This document shows, in pieces, positions 7,588 to 12,494 of a stretch of DNA of 12,578 nucleotides. Both the position numbers and the translations under genes were made by a program. Position 1 is the stretch's first letter; the number at the start of each line of letters is the position of its first letter. The notes beneath the pieces were generated by a model. That model saw only the letters and a program-made list of their open reading frames with translations. It was not told the DNA's origin and did not search any database. The stretch is from assembly GCA_002424295.1 (NCBI GenBank), contig DIQY01000069.1, forward strand, positions 1 through 12,578, given 5' to 3'. This DNA comes from Ruminococcaceae bacterium UBA5450 (GTDB lineage Bacteria > Bacillota > Clostridia > Oscillospirales > Acutalibacteraceae).

Positions 7588-9624
7588 ATGTTTAATTCAC
7601 GCAGTCTGTCTTATCGCAGTCCTATGGGGGCAGTAGGCGATCATCAGCCCGTTCATTTTCGCGTGACCATGCCGCGCGATTTACGAGTCAGCGCAGTACG
7701 GCTTTTGGTTCTGCATGACCAGGATCAGAGCCTTTCCACACTGGACCTTTTCTGGTGCGGAATGAACGGGGAAAATTTCGAATGGTGGGAATGCCATTTT
7801 ATTCCGCAGGAAGAAGGGCTCTATTTCTATCATTTTCAGGTGAATACATGGCGCGGCTGGCAGGATCTTTATCGAGGAACAGACGGCGAAGATTCCGCTT
7901 TTCACGGTCCTGTTGGGAGGCTCTGGCAGCTAACCGTTTTTGAGCATACCTACCGCACGCCGGATTGGCTTTCCGGCGGTGTGATGTATCAAATTTTTCC
8001 CGACCGCTTTTTTGCTTCCGGCAAAGAAAAATCAAACGTTCCAAATGACCGAATGCTCCATAAAAAGTGGGACGAAGAGCCGATCTGGCAGTCCGGCGAA
8101 AAGGGAGTCGTCAAAAATAACGACTATTTTGGCGGCGATCTCCCCGGAATCACTCAAAAGCTGGATTATTTAAAAGGGTTAGGGGTCACCTGCATTTATT
8201 TAAACCCAATTTTTGAGGCTCATTCCAATCATCGCTACAACACAGCAAATTACGAAAAAATCGACCCGCTCCTCGGCAATGAGGATGACTTTCGCGCCCT
8301 TTGCAGAGAAGCCAAACAGCTTGGGATTCATGTAATTGTTGATGGCGTCTTCAATCATACCGGCAGCGACAGCATTTATTTTAATCGGGAAGGCCGTTAT
8401 CCGGGACCCGGAGCCTATCAGAGCAAAGACTCCCCCTATTATTCGTGGTATCGCTTCCAAAATTGGCCAAACGATTATGAATGCTGGTGGAATTTTAATA
8501 CTCTGCCCGATGTAAATGAAGAAAATCCGGATTACCGTCATTATATCACGGGGAAAGACGGAATTATCCGCAAATGGATTCGGGCCGGAGCTTCCGGCTG
8601 GCGCTTAGATGTTGCAGACGAACTGCCCGACGGTTTTCTGGAAGACATCCGCAAAGCTGCGCGGGAAGAAAATCCGGATGCAATCATCCTCGGGGAAGTT
8701 TGGGAAGACGCCACCACAAAATACGCCTATGGAAAAAGGCGGCGGTATCTTTTAGGAAATCAACTTGACAGCGTTATGAATTATCCATTTCGCAACGCAA
8801 TTTTAGGTTTTCTCACCGGACAGGACGCGGCACAGATCATGGAATCCATCACGGAGATTTTGGAGAATTATCCGCCGCAAACGATTCGGATTTTAATGAA
8901 TCATATCGGAACGCACGATACCGAGCGGGCTTTGAGTGTATTAGGCGGAGAACCTCTTAACGGGCGTGACCGAAAATGGCAGAGCGAGCAAAAACTTTCA
9001 GACGAACAGCAAACTCATGCGGTTGGGCGGCTCAAGGCAGCATCCCTAATCCAATACACGCTGCCGGGGGTTCCATGCCTTTATTATGGAGACGAAGCCG
9101 GTATGGAAGGCTATCGAGATCCCTTTAACCGCCGGGTTTATCCATGGGGAAAAGAAGACGCCGATCTTTTGGAATGGTACCGTGGTTTAGGTTCTCTTCG
9201 TAAAGAATTTTCCTGCTTAAAAGAAGGGGACTTCCAGCCGATTCACGCAAGCGGTCATTTGCTGATCTATACCCGCAGTAATCTGCGCGATCAGCTTTTA
9301 GTCGCCATTAACGCGGCAGATTCGGAAGAACCTTTCTATCTTCCCGACGACTGGCGCACAGCACAGATTGAATTTGGGCCGGAACCAGACCGAAACGGCG
9401 GTGTGACTCTTGAAGCACAGGGGATGCTCTTACTCTCACGCAGAAAGATTGCGGGGCCAACCCCTTCTTTAGAAAAGCATCCAGCCCCCTCTTCCGATGA
9501 AACAATCGAATCCATTAAAGACCAGATTCTAGAGAGCGAAGAAAAGCCTGTGATCAAAGAACAGCTGATGGATTTTCTTCAAAAAATAGATTCCCCAAAG
9601 TCAGATTCCGAAAAAAGCACTTGA
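7588..9624 (+). CDS. GH13 alpha-glycosidase, neopullulanase/cyclomaltodextrinase-like
   Basis: This 678-aa alpha-amylase-family hydrolase is predicted to cleave maltodextrins or related alpha-glucans. It has no signal peptide, so it should act in the cytoplasm. Roughly the first 130 residues form an N-terminal beta-rich domain, as in neopullulanase-type enzymes. The (beta/alpha)8 catalytic domain begins around WLSGGVMYQIFPDRFF. Conserved region I is DGVFNHTG (252-259). Region II is GWRLDVAD with nucleophile Asp341. Region III is GEVWED with acid/base Glu370. Region IV is NHIGTHDTE with Asp444. All three catalytic carboxylates are therefore present. A beta-type C-terminal domain ends near residue 618 and is followed by a polar tail of about 60 residues. 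GAGGAA lies 7 nt upstream of ATG 7588. Divergence from the phosphorylase gene supports a joint role in alpha-glucan breakdown. Exact specificity (pullulan, cyclodextrin or maltodextrin) cannot be read from sequence. Confidence 0.93.
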   Translation: MFNSRSLSYRSPMGAVGDHQPVHFRVTMPRDLRVSAVRLLVLHDQDQSLSTLDLFWCGMNGENFEWWECHFIPQEEGLYFYHFQVNTWRGWQDLYRGTDGEDSAFHGPVGRLWQLTVFEHTYRTPDWLSGGVMYQIFPDRFFASGKEKSNVPNDRMLHKKWDEEPIWQSGEKGVVKNNDYFGGDLPGITQKLDYLKGLGVTCIYLNPIFEAHSNHRYNTANYEKIDPLLGNEDDFRALCREAKQLGIHVIVDGVFNHTGSDSIYFNREGRYPGPGAYQSKDSPYYSWYRFQNWPNDYECWWNFNTLPDVNEENPDYRHYITGKDGIIRKWIRAGASGWRLDVADELPDGFLEDIRKAAREENPDAIILGEVWEDATTKYAYGKRRRYLLGNQLDSVMNYPFRNAILGFLTGQDAAQIMESITEILENYPPQTIRILMNHIGTHDTERALSVLGGEPLNGRDRKWQSEQKLSDEQQTHAVGRLKAASLIQYTLPGVPCLYYGDEAGMEGYRDPFNRRVYPWGKEDADLLEWYRGLGSLRKEFSCLKEGDFQPIHASGHLLIYTRSNLRDQLLVAINAADSEEPFYLPDDWRTAQIEFGPEPDRNGGVTLEAQGMLLLSRRKIAGPTPSLEKHPAPSSDETIESIKDQILESEEKPVIKEQLMDFLQKIDSPKSDSEKST

Positions 9625-9649
9625 CTTTTTTTAATAGATTGTCTATAAT
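9621..9649 (+). promoter_or_regulatory. tRNA-Arg promoter overlapping the GH13 stop codon
   Basis: TTGACT (9621-9626) and a perfect TATAAT (9644-9649) are spaced by 17 nt, just upstream of the tRNA. The -35 contains the TGA stop (9622-9624) of the GH13 gene. No terminator separates the two genes, so read-through from the GH13 gene into the tRNA is also possible. Confidence 0.85.
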
Positions 9650-9653
9650 GAAA

Positions 9654-9674
9654 AAGCTGTCAAGGTGATAGCTT
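9654..9674 (+). promoter_or_regulatory. Hairpin in the tRNA 5' leader
   Basis: AAGCTGTCA (9654-9662) pairs with TGATAGCTT (9666-9674), nine pairs including one G-U, closing a 3-nt loop. It ends 2 nt before the mature tRNA 5' end, where RNase P would cut. The start site is predicted at about 9655-9657, so the first one to three bases may not be transcribed. A processing role is possible but unproven. Confidence 0.4.
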
Positions 9675-9676
9675 AT

Positions 9677-9753
9677 GCGCTCATAGCTCAGCTGGATAGA
9701 GTGCTTGACTACGAATCAAGAGGTCCTGGGTTCGAATCCCCGTGGGCGCACCA
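9677..9753 (+). tRNA. tRNA-Arg (anticodon ACG)
   Basis: A complete 77-nt cloverleaf with encoded CCA. The acceptor GCGCTCA pairs with TGGGCGC (one U-G). The D stem is GCTC/GAGT. The anticodon stem CTTGA/TCAAG encloses the loop CTACGAA, with anticodon ACG at 9711-9713; A34 would be edited to inosine to read CGU, CGC and CGA. The T arm is CTGGG-TTCGAAT-CCCCG, where position 50 (U) faces 64 (C), a mismatch also present in the downstream remnant. The 3' half from 9714 is repeated at 11520-11559, which marks the gene as a likely integration site. Confidence 0.96.
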
Positions 9754-9765
9754 AAGATTTTTAAG

Positions 9766-9817
9766 AAATCCGCATTAGATAGCCTTTTATTGACTATTTG
9801 ATGCGGATTTTTCTTTT
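9766..9817 (+). terminator. Terminator of tRNA-Arg
   Basis: AAATCCGCATTAGATAG (9766-9782) pairs over 17 bp with 9794-9810, including two G-U pairs, followed by a T-rich run. The homologous hairpin at 11572-11616 has changed sequence while keeping most pairs, which confirms the fold. Confidence 0.9.
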
Positions 9818-9834
9818 CCCTATTTTTGCCTTAC

Positions 9835-9935
9835 TGTAGTAACGGCGTAGTAATAATCATGAAGATGAATTTTACGAATGGATTATTAGGTCCGCCCCCA
9901 TAAGGTAGACCTTGTATTTTTTAGTCTCATGCCCC
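9835..9935. other. Conserved noncoding block between two facing terminators, copy 1
   Basis: This stretch lies between the plus-strand tRNA terminator and the minus-strand operon terminator. It carries no ORF of note, yet is almost identical to 11640-11740; the only difference seen is at 9929. Internal structure includes GTAGTAA repeated at 9836-9842 and 9847-9853 (an 11-bp step), TAATAATC/GATTATTA inverted at 9851-9858 and 9881-9888, AGGTC/GACCT at 9888-9892 and 9908-9912, and AAGGT-AG-ACCTT at 9902-9913. Clustered direct and inverted repeats suggest a protein-binding or recombination site, or a small structured RNA. No known family was recognised. Confidence 0.55.
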
Positions 9936-9973
9936 AAAAAGGAACAAGTCAGATAAATTATCCGACTTGCTCC
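9936..9973 (-). terminator. Terminator of the module 1 minus-strand operon
   Basis: Read on the minus strand, GGAGCAAGTCGGAT (9973-9960) pairs with ATCTGACTTGTTCC (9954-9941) over 14 bp, followed by TTTTT (9940-9936). Two of the pairs are G-U on this strand but A-C mismatches on the other, so the hairpin is built for minus-strand RNA. It lies about 15 nt past the stop of the 96-aa gene. Confidence 0.88.
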
Positions 9974-9988
9974 CTCTTTTTTAATAGC

Positions 9989-10279
9989 TTATTTTAAGTA
10001 TGGTTTTGTTACTAAGATCACTAAAAGGACAAATCCCAAACCCTCATTCATCAGATCCAAGACTTTTATCGATTTTATGTTTTTTCCTTGTGTCTGTTTT
10101 TTCTTCTGCTTCTGTGTTAAAAAGAACGAAAGTACAAAATAACCCACAAACGCTGCTATCACCCATGGATTTCCAAATAATTTCGCCGCGGACGGCCATA
10201 AAAGGAAACCAATCAACACAAGATTCAGGAGAAGCACAACAATCGGTAAAATAAAATCTTTTATTCTTTTTTCACTCAT
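9989..10279 (-). CDS. Small membrane protein, 96 aa (module 1); putative immunity or accessory protein
   Basis: The family is not recognised. The 96-residue protein has three hydrophobic segments near 9-28, 35-54 and 79-94. A strongly basic loop (QKQKKKQTQGKNIKSIK, 56-72) lies between the second and third and probably faces the cytoplasm. The start at 10279 is supported by AAGGAGAGGAG just upstream. It is the last gene of a three-gene operon, 18 nt after the 111-aa gene, with the terminator directly behind it. A paralogue at 12185-12475 shares about 70 of 96 residues, with GNPW, AAFVGYF and NIKSIK among the conserved parts. This shows the ORF is a real, selected protein. A role in self-protection against, or export of, the secreted protein of the same operon is inferred from context only. 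Confidence 0.8.
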   Translation of the reverse strand: MSEKRIKDFILPIVVLLLNLVLIGFLLWPSAAKLFGNPWVIAAFVGYFVLSFFLTQKQKKKQTQGKNIKSIKVLDLMNEGLGFVLLVILVTKPYLK

Positions 10280-10297
10280 AGGGACTCCTCTCCTTAT

Positions 10298-10633
10298 TCA
10301 ATGGTTGATCGTGTAAAAAACATATTTTCCTAACAGGACAAACTCGATCGTATAAAAAATCGACAGCACCATCATTGTACTATCTTGCCACAGGTCAAGA
10401 GTCCAATAACTGAGTCCTGTTTCATCATGTAACTTTTTATTGGGAAGCAGTGTTGCAAATATCCCAACCATCATCAAAATCCGAAGCCAAAGTCGTTCTC
10501 TAAAAAAATCTGTTCCATAAAACCGATCCATTAGAAAAGCAAAAATCGCCAAAGCCGTACATGAAATCACAGAAATTGCGACTGACTTTTTCCATTGCTC
10601 CATGAATTTAGGATCTATCCCCTTATCACTCAT
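10298..10633 (-). CDS. Small membrane protein, 111 aa (module 1); putative immunity or accessory protein
   Basis: The family is not recognised. This 111-residue protein has hydrophobic segments near 16-34, 46-63 and 86-108. A short charged stretch (DRFYGTDFFRERLW) follows the first, and PNKKLHDETGLSYW precedes the third. AGGAG lies 9 nt upstream of ATG 10633. It is the middle gene of the operon, 23 nt after the secreted-protein gene and 18 nt before the 96-aa gene, so all three should be co-transcribed. The last 27 residues are nearly repeated by the partial gene at the right edge of the window, showing that it belongs to the repeated module. The position directly behind a secreted protein suggests an immunity protein or export helper. 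That is inference and no homology supports it here. Confidence 0.8.
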   Translation of the reverse strand: MSDKGIDPKFMEQWKKSVAISVISCTALAIFAFLMDRFYGTDFFRERLWLRILMMVGIFATLLPNKKLHDETGLSYWTLDLWQDSTMMVLSIFYTIEFVLLGKYVFYTINH

Positions 10634-10656
10634 CAGATACAGCTCCTGTCAAAATG

Positions 10657-11253
10657 TTAATAAAGACCCCAACTACAATACCCAGGAGTCCATCCTTCAT
10701 ATCCATCATTTGTAATTCCATAGAGATAATCAACCGTTATCCATGCTCCCGTTGTAGATGGGCTGGTAAATCCTTGTGCATATACACCAGCAGCAATAGC
10801 AACAGCGATAATTCCAGGAACTCCGGCTTGAATCATTTTTAAACTCAAATCCGCTACTGAATAAACGTTGTCAGCATCTAGGTAATAAGTCATCTGACAC
10901 CGCTGTCCATCATATGGATCATCCGGAAATCCTCCATTGCTGCTACTTAAAGTAATTCTGGAATTACTAAAGTTTCTGGGATTATTAAGTTGGTTCATTC
11001 TTTGGCTATTTTGAATTTCGATAGCATCCATAACATTATTAGCTTCTGTTTCAGTATAGCCATGAGAAAGCATATATTCTTTTAGCTCATCGTTAGTCAT
11101 TTTCTCAAATTCTTGTACTTCCGAAAAACTCATTTGATTTTGAGAAGAAGATGGTGAACTTGCAAAAGCATTTGCACAATAAGGAATCATAATTAATGAA
11201 GTAACACAAACACAACTGATAATTTTTTTTAAAAGATTTTTAATTTTCTTCAT
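10657..11253 (-). CDS. Secreted protein of unknown family, 198 aa; candidate bacteriocin-like effector
   Basis: The N-terminus is a clear Sec signal peptide: a lysine-rich start (MKKIKNLLKK), a hydrophobic core (IISCVCVTSLIMIPYC), and likely cleavage after ANA or AFA at about 26-28. The mature part begins Ser/Gln-rich. It continues with an acidic, probably helical region (SFSEVQEFEKMTNDELKEYM, about 38-57), then an Asn/Ser-rich linker. A C-terminal domain of about 90 residues has one Cys near its start (GQRCQMTYY) and one near its end (PGYCSWGLY), so one disulfide is possible. A Gly/Ala-rich hydrophobic segment (AGVPGIIAVAIAAGVYAQG) lies between them, and aromatic residues cluster at the end. 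ATG 11253 is preferred because AAAGAGAG lies 9 nt upstream; the in-frame TTG at 11262 is too close to it. The gene leads an operon with two small membrane proteins, a layout common for secreted antibacterial proteins with immunity partners. The function is unproven. Confidence 0.8.
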   Translation of the reverse strand: MKKIKNLLKKIISCVCVTSLIMIPYCANAFASSPSSSQNQMSFSEVQEFEKMTNDELKEYMLSHGYTETEANNVMDAIEIQNSQRMNQLNNPRNFSNSRITLSSSNGGFPDDPYDGQRCQMTYYLDADNVYSVADLSLKMIQAGVPGIIAVAIAAGVYAQGFTSPSTTGAWITVDYLYGITNDGYEGWTPGYCSWGLY

Positions 11254-11277
11254 AAATTTCAACTCTCTTTCATTTTA

Positions 11278-11322
11278 TCACAAATGATTATAATTTAGAT
11301 TTTTAGTGTTCAATGGACTCAT
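11278..11322 (-). CDS. Possible 14-codon leader ORF upstream of the secreted-protein gene
   Basis: An ATG at 11322 directly follows AGGAGGGAG, a much better ribosome-binding match than that of the secreted-protein gene itself. It opens the 14-residue frame MSPLNTKNLNYNHL, ending in TGA at 11278, 24 nt before the secreted-protein ATG. Spacing between AGGAGG and ATG is only 3 nt, so initiation may be weak, or the site may be a relic of a lost gene start. It lies in the predicted operon leader and could influence translation of the next gene. Confidence 0.3.
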   Translation of the reverse strand: MSPLNTKNLNYNHL

Positions 11323-11353
11323 CTCCCTCCTGTAGCAAATAATTCACAAAATA

Positions 11354-11382
11354 TTATATAAATTATTTGATTATTTATATAA
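11354..11382. promoter_or_regulatory. Inverted repeat over the operon promoter -10 region (possible operator)
   Basis: The 13-bp arms TTATATAAATTAT (11354-11366) and ATTATTTATATAA (11370-11382) are inverted copies with one mismatch, separated by TTG. The dyad covers the inner part of the -10 element (11379-11384) and the predicted start site, where a repressor would act. The sequence is very AT-rich, so chance contributes to the symmetry. Confidence 0.4.
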
Positions 11383-11407
11383 TAATCCATTTTTTGTGCT
11401 TAGTCAA
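11379..11407 (-). promoter_or_regulatory. Promoter of the module 1 secreted-protein operon
   Basis: On the minus strand TTGACT (11407-11402) and TATTAT (11384-11379) are separated by 17 nt. Transcription would start near 11372, giving a leader of about 118 nt before the secreted-protein ATG. A second TATAAT at 11358-11353 has no good -35. Confidence 0.6.
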
Positions 11408-11519
11408 TACCATAATTAATAAATACAGGAAATTATTTCATGTTTCTTCCATTAATGAAACCTGTTTCCACACAGAAAATTTTGTTATGAATTGTTATGA
11501 ATTTATATATCTATTGATC
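11408..11519. other. AT-rich noncoding stretch abutting the tRNA remnant
   Basis: No gene is seen between the operon promoter and the tRNA fragment. The stretch holds a TTTCAT/ATGAAA inverted repeat, an outer GGAAA/TTTCC pair around it, and a perfect tandem 10-bp repeat TTGTTATGAA at 11482-11491 and 11492-11501, ending 18 bp before the remnant. Repeats next to an att-like end could be recombinase arm sites, but nothing here proves it. No 5' half of a tRNA is present. Confidence 0.4.
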
Positions 11520-11559
11520 AATCAAGAGGTCCTGGATTCGAATCCCCGTGGACACACCA
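11520..11559 (+). pseudogene. 3' fragment of tRNA-Arg (att-like remnant)
   Basis: This fragment matches tRNA-Arg(ACG) from the 3' end of the anticodon loop through CCA (9714-9753), with three G-to-A changes. Two fall in the acceptor strand (TGGGCGC to TGGACAC) and would break pairing with GCGCTCA; one is at the T-stem/loop boundary. No anticodon, D arm or 5' acceptor is present, so it cannot make a tRNA. Such a displaced 3' end is the usual mark left at the far end of a tRNA-integrated element. Confidence 0.9.
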
Positions 11560-11571
11560 AAGATTTTTAAG

Positions 11572-11623
11572 AAAACCGCATCAGAAAGCCGTTTGTTGGC
11601 AATCTGGTGCGGTTTTTCTTTTT
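11572..11623 (+). terminator. Terminator hairpin, copy 2 (behind the tRNA remnant)
   Basis: The lower stem 11572-11585 pairs with 11603-11616 (ACCGCATCAGA with TCTGGTGCGGT), followed by a T-rich run. Relative to copy 1, U-A became A-U (11575/11613), U-G became C-G (11582/11606), G-U became G-C (11584/11604) and U-A became U-G (11581/11607). The pairs at the top are lost. It no longer serves an intact tRNA. Confidence 0.8.
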
Positions 11624-11639
11624 CCTATTTTTGCTTTAC

Positions 11640-11740
11640 TGTAGTAACGGCGTAGTAATAATCATGAAGATGAATTTTACGAATGGATTATTAGGTCCGC
11701 CCCCATAAGGTAGACCTTGTATTTTTTAGTCTCGTGCCCC
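11640..11740. other. Conserved noncoding block between two facing terminators, copy 2
   Basis: This is the near-identical second copy of the block at 9835-9935, with the same GTAGTAA pair and inverted repeats. The single substitution seen is CTCGTG for CTCATG. Its preservation contrasts with the drift of the tRNA fragment on its left and of the paralogous genes on its right. Confidence 0.55.
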
Positions 11741-11778
11741 AAAAAGGAACAAGTCAGATAAATTATCCGACTTGCTCC
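11741..11778 (-). terminator. Terminator of the module 2 minus-strand operon
   Basis: The stem sequence is the same as at 9936-9973: minus-strand GGAGCAAGTCGGAT (11778-11765) pairs with ATCTGACTTGTTCC (11759-11746), then TTTTT. It sits just downstream of the 108-aa gene stop at 11786. Confidence 0.87.
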
Positions 11779-11785
11779 CTCTTCT

Positions 11786-12112
11786 TTAAGGTCTCCGTAT
11801 TAGAATCGCTATCAACGCAATTCCAAGGCAAATTTTCAAAGACAATATAGAACGTCTGACCCATATATCCTGCTTAAACTTTTCCCGCTTTTCTTTTGTG
11901 TTTGCTGCTGCTGGCGCTCCTCCTATTATGATCCAATATAAAATGACACCAATTATGCCAATTACCATCCCAATTTTCCCCATTGGGATAGAGATCGAAT
12001 ACATTTTAAGCGTTACAAGGATCGCACTACATGCAAAAATAAGCCCGCAAAGAAAGCAAAGAAACGCACATAGATACCAGAGACTTTTTGTCTTGTTTGA
12101 TTGTTGTTGCAT
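11786..12112 (-). CDS. Small membrane protein, 108 aa (module 2 only)
   Basis: The family is not recognised. The 108-residue protein has three hydrophobic segments near 11-35, 43-64 and 88-106. A basic loop (TKEKREKFKQDIWVRR) lies between the second and third and ends close to the membrane. This is the same general topology as the 96-aa membrane protein, but without evident sequence identity. ATG 12112 is preceded by GAGAAGGAA. It lies 72 nt after the module 2 copy of the 96-aa gene and directly before the module terminator. Module 1 has no counterpart: there the terminator follows the 96-aa gene directly. It is thus an inserted or alternative last gene of the operon. An immunity or transport-related role is a guess from position. 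Confidence 0.72.
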   Translation of the reverse strand: MQQQSNKTKSLWYLCAFLCFLCGLIFACSAILVTLKMYSISIPMGKIGMVIGIIGVILYWIIIGGAPAAANTKEKREKFKQDIWVRRSILSLKICLGIALIAILIRRP

Positions 12113-12184
12113 AGGATTCCTTCTCTCTATTAAAATCAGGTTTTTATAGCCCTTTTATAACAGCCTTCTCCATTACAACAATAA

Positions 12185-12475
12185 TTAATGCAGGTATGGT
12201 TCTGTTAATAAAATTGCTAAAACAATAAACCCCAAGCTTTCATTCACCAGATCCAAAATTTTTATCGATTTTATGTTTTCTTCTCGCGTCTGTTTTTTCT
12301 TCTGTCTCCTTGTTAAAAAAAGCGAAAGTGCAAAATAACCCACAAACGCCGCTGTCACCCACGGATTTCCAAATAATTCCGCCGTGGACGGCCATAAAAG
12401 CAAACTAATCAACATAAGGTTCAGGAGAAGCAGACCGATCGGAAAAATAAAATCTGTTATTCTTTTTTCACTCAT
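12185..12475 (-). CDS. Small membrane protein, 96 aa (module 2 paralogue)
   Basis: This is a paralogue of the product at 9989-10279, of the same length, with about 70 of 96 residues identical and no gaps. The differences are mostly conservative within the three hydrophobic segments. The basic loop is kept (RRQKKKQTREENIKSIK), though GK becomes EE inside it. ATG 12475 follows AAGGAGAG. It lies 19 nt after the stop of the partial 111-aa paralogue, the same order and nearly the same spacing as in module 1. Keeping an intact frame through this much divergence indicates selection on both copies. If these are immunity proteins, the divergence would fit each copy matching a different secreted partner; the module 2 partner would lie beyond the window. 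Confidence 0.8.
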   Translation of the reverse strand: MSEKRITDFIFPIGLLLLNLMLISLLLWPSTAELFGNPWVTAAFVGYFALSLFLTRRQKKKQTREENIKSIKILDLVNESLGFIVLAILLTEPYLH

Positions 12476-12494
12476 AAGAAACTTCTCTCCTTAT

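Larger units (their letters stand above)
9714..9983. repeat. Long direct repeat, copy 1 (tRNA 3' half, terminator, conserved block, opposite terminator)
   Basis: About 270 bp recur at 11520-11788. Similarity is uneven. The tRNA part differs at 3 of 40 positions (all G to A). The tRNA terminator part differs at about a dozen positions plus a 1-bp indel. From about 9831 to 9980 only one or two bases differ. The layout is what integration into a tRNA 3' end leaves as att sites. Tandem duplication is the main alternative. Confidence 0.9.
11520..11788. repeat. Long direct repeat, copy 2
   Basis: The second copy of the unit at 9714-9983 contains the tRNA 3' remnant, the hairpin, the near-identical block and the minus-facing terminator. 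The distance between copies is 1806 bp up to a 1-bp deletion in the hairpin tail and 1805 bp after it. Immediately beyond the repeat the gene content differs: a 108-aa gene sits where module 1 has the end of its 96-aa gene. Confidence 0.9.

Noticed and set aside
9890..9931. A 14-residue minus-strand ORF (MRLKNTRSTLWGRT) inside the conserved block
   Set aside because: The single difference in copy 2 changes its ATG to ACG, and there is no ribosome-binding site, so protein coding does not explain the conservation.
11254..11262. A TTG start at 11262 for the secreted protein, giving 201 aa
   Set aside because: The ribosome-binding site AAAGAGAG abuts this TTG, whereas the ATG at 11253 has 9-nt spacing and gives a cleaner signal peptide.
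11367..11570. A 67-codon plus-strand frame running into the tRNA remnant
   Set aside because: It crosses the operon promoter and the tRNA fragment and lacks a ribosome-binding site. Its last codons are tRNA-derived sequence.
9714..11788. An insertion sequence or transposon as the cause of the repeats
   Set aside because: No transposase is encoded, no terminal inverted repeats flank the unit, and the repeats are direct copies that include a tRNA 3' end.
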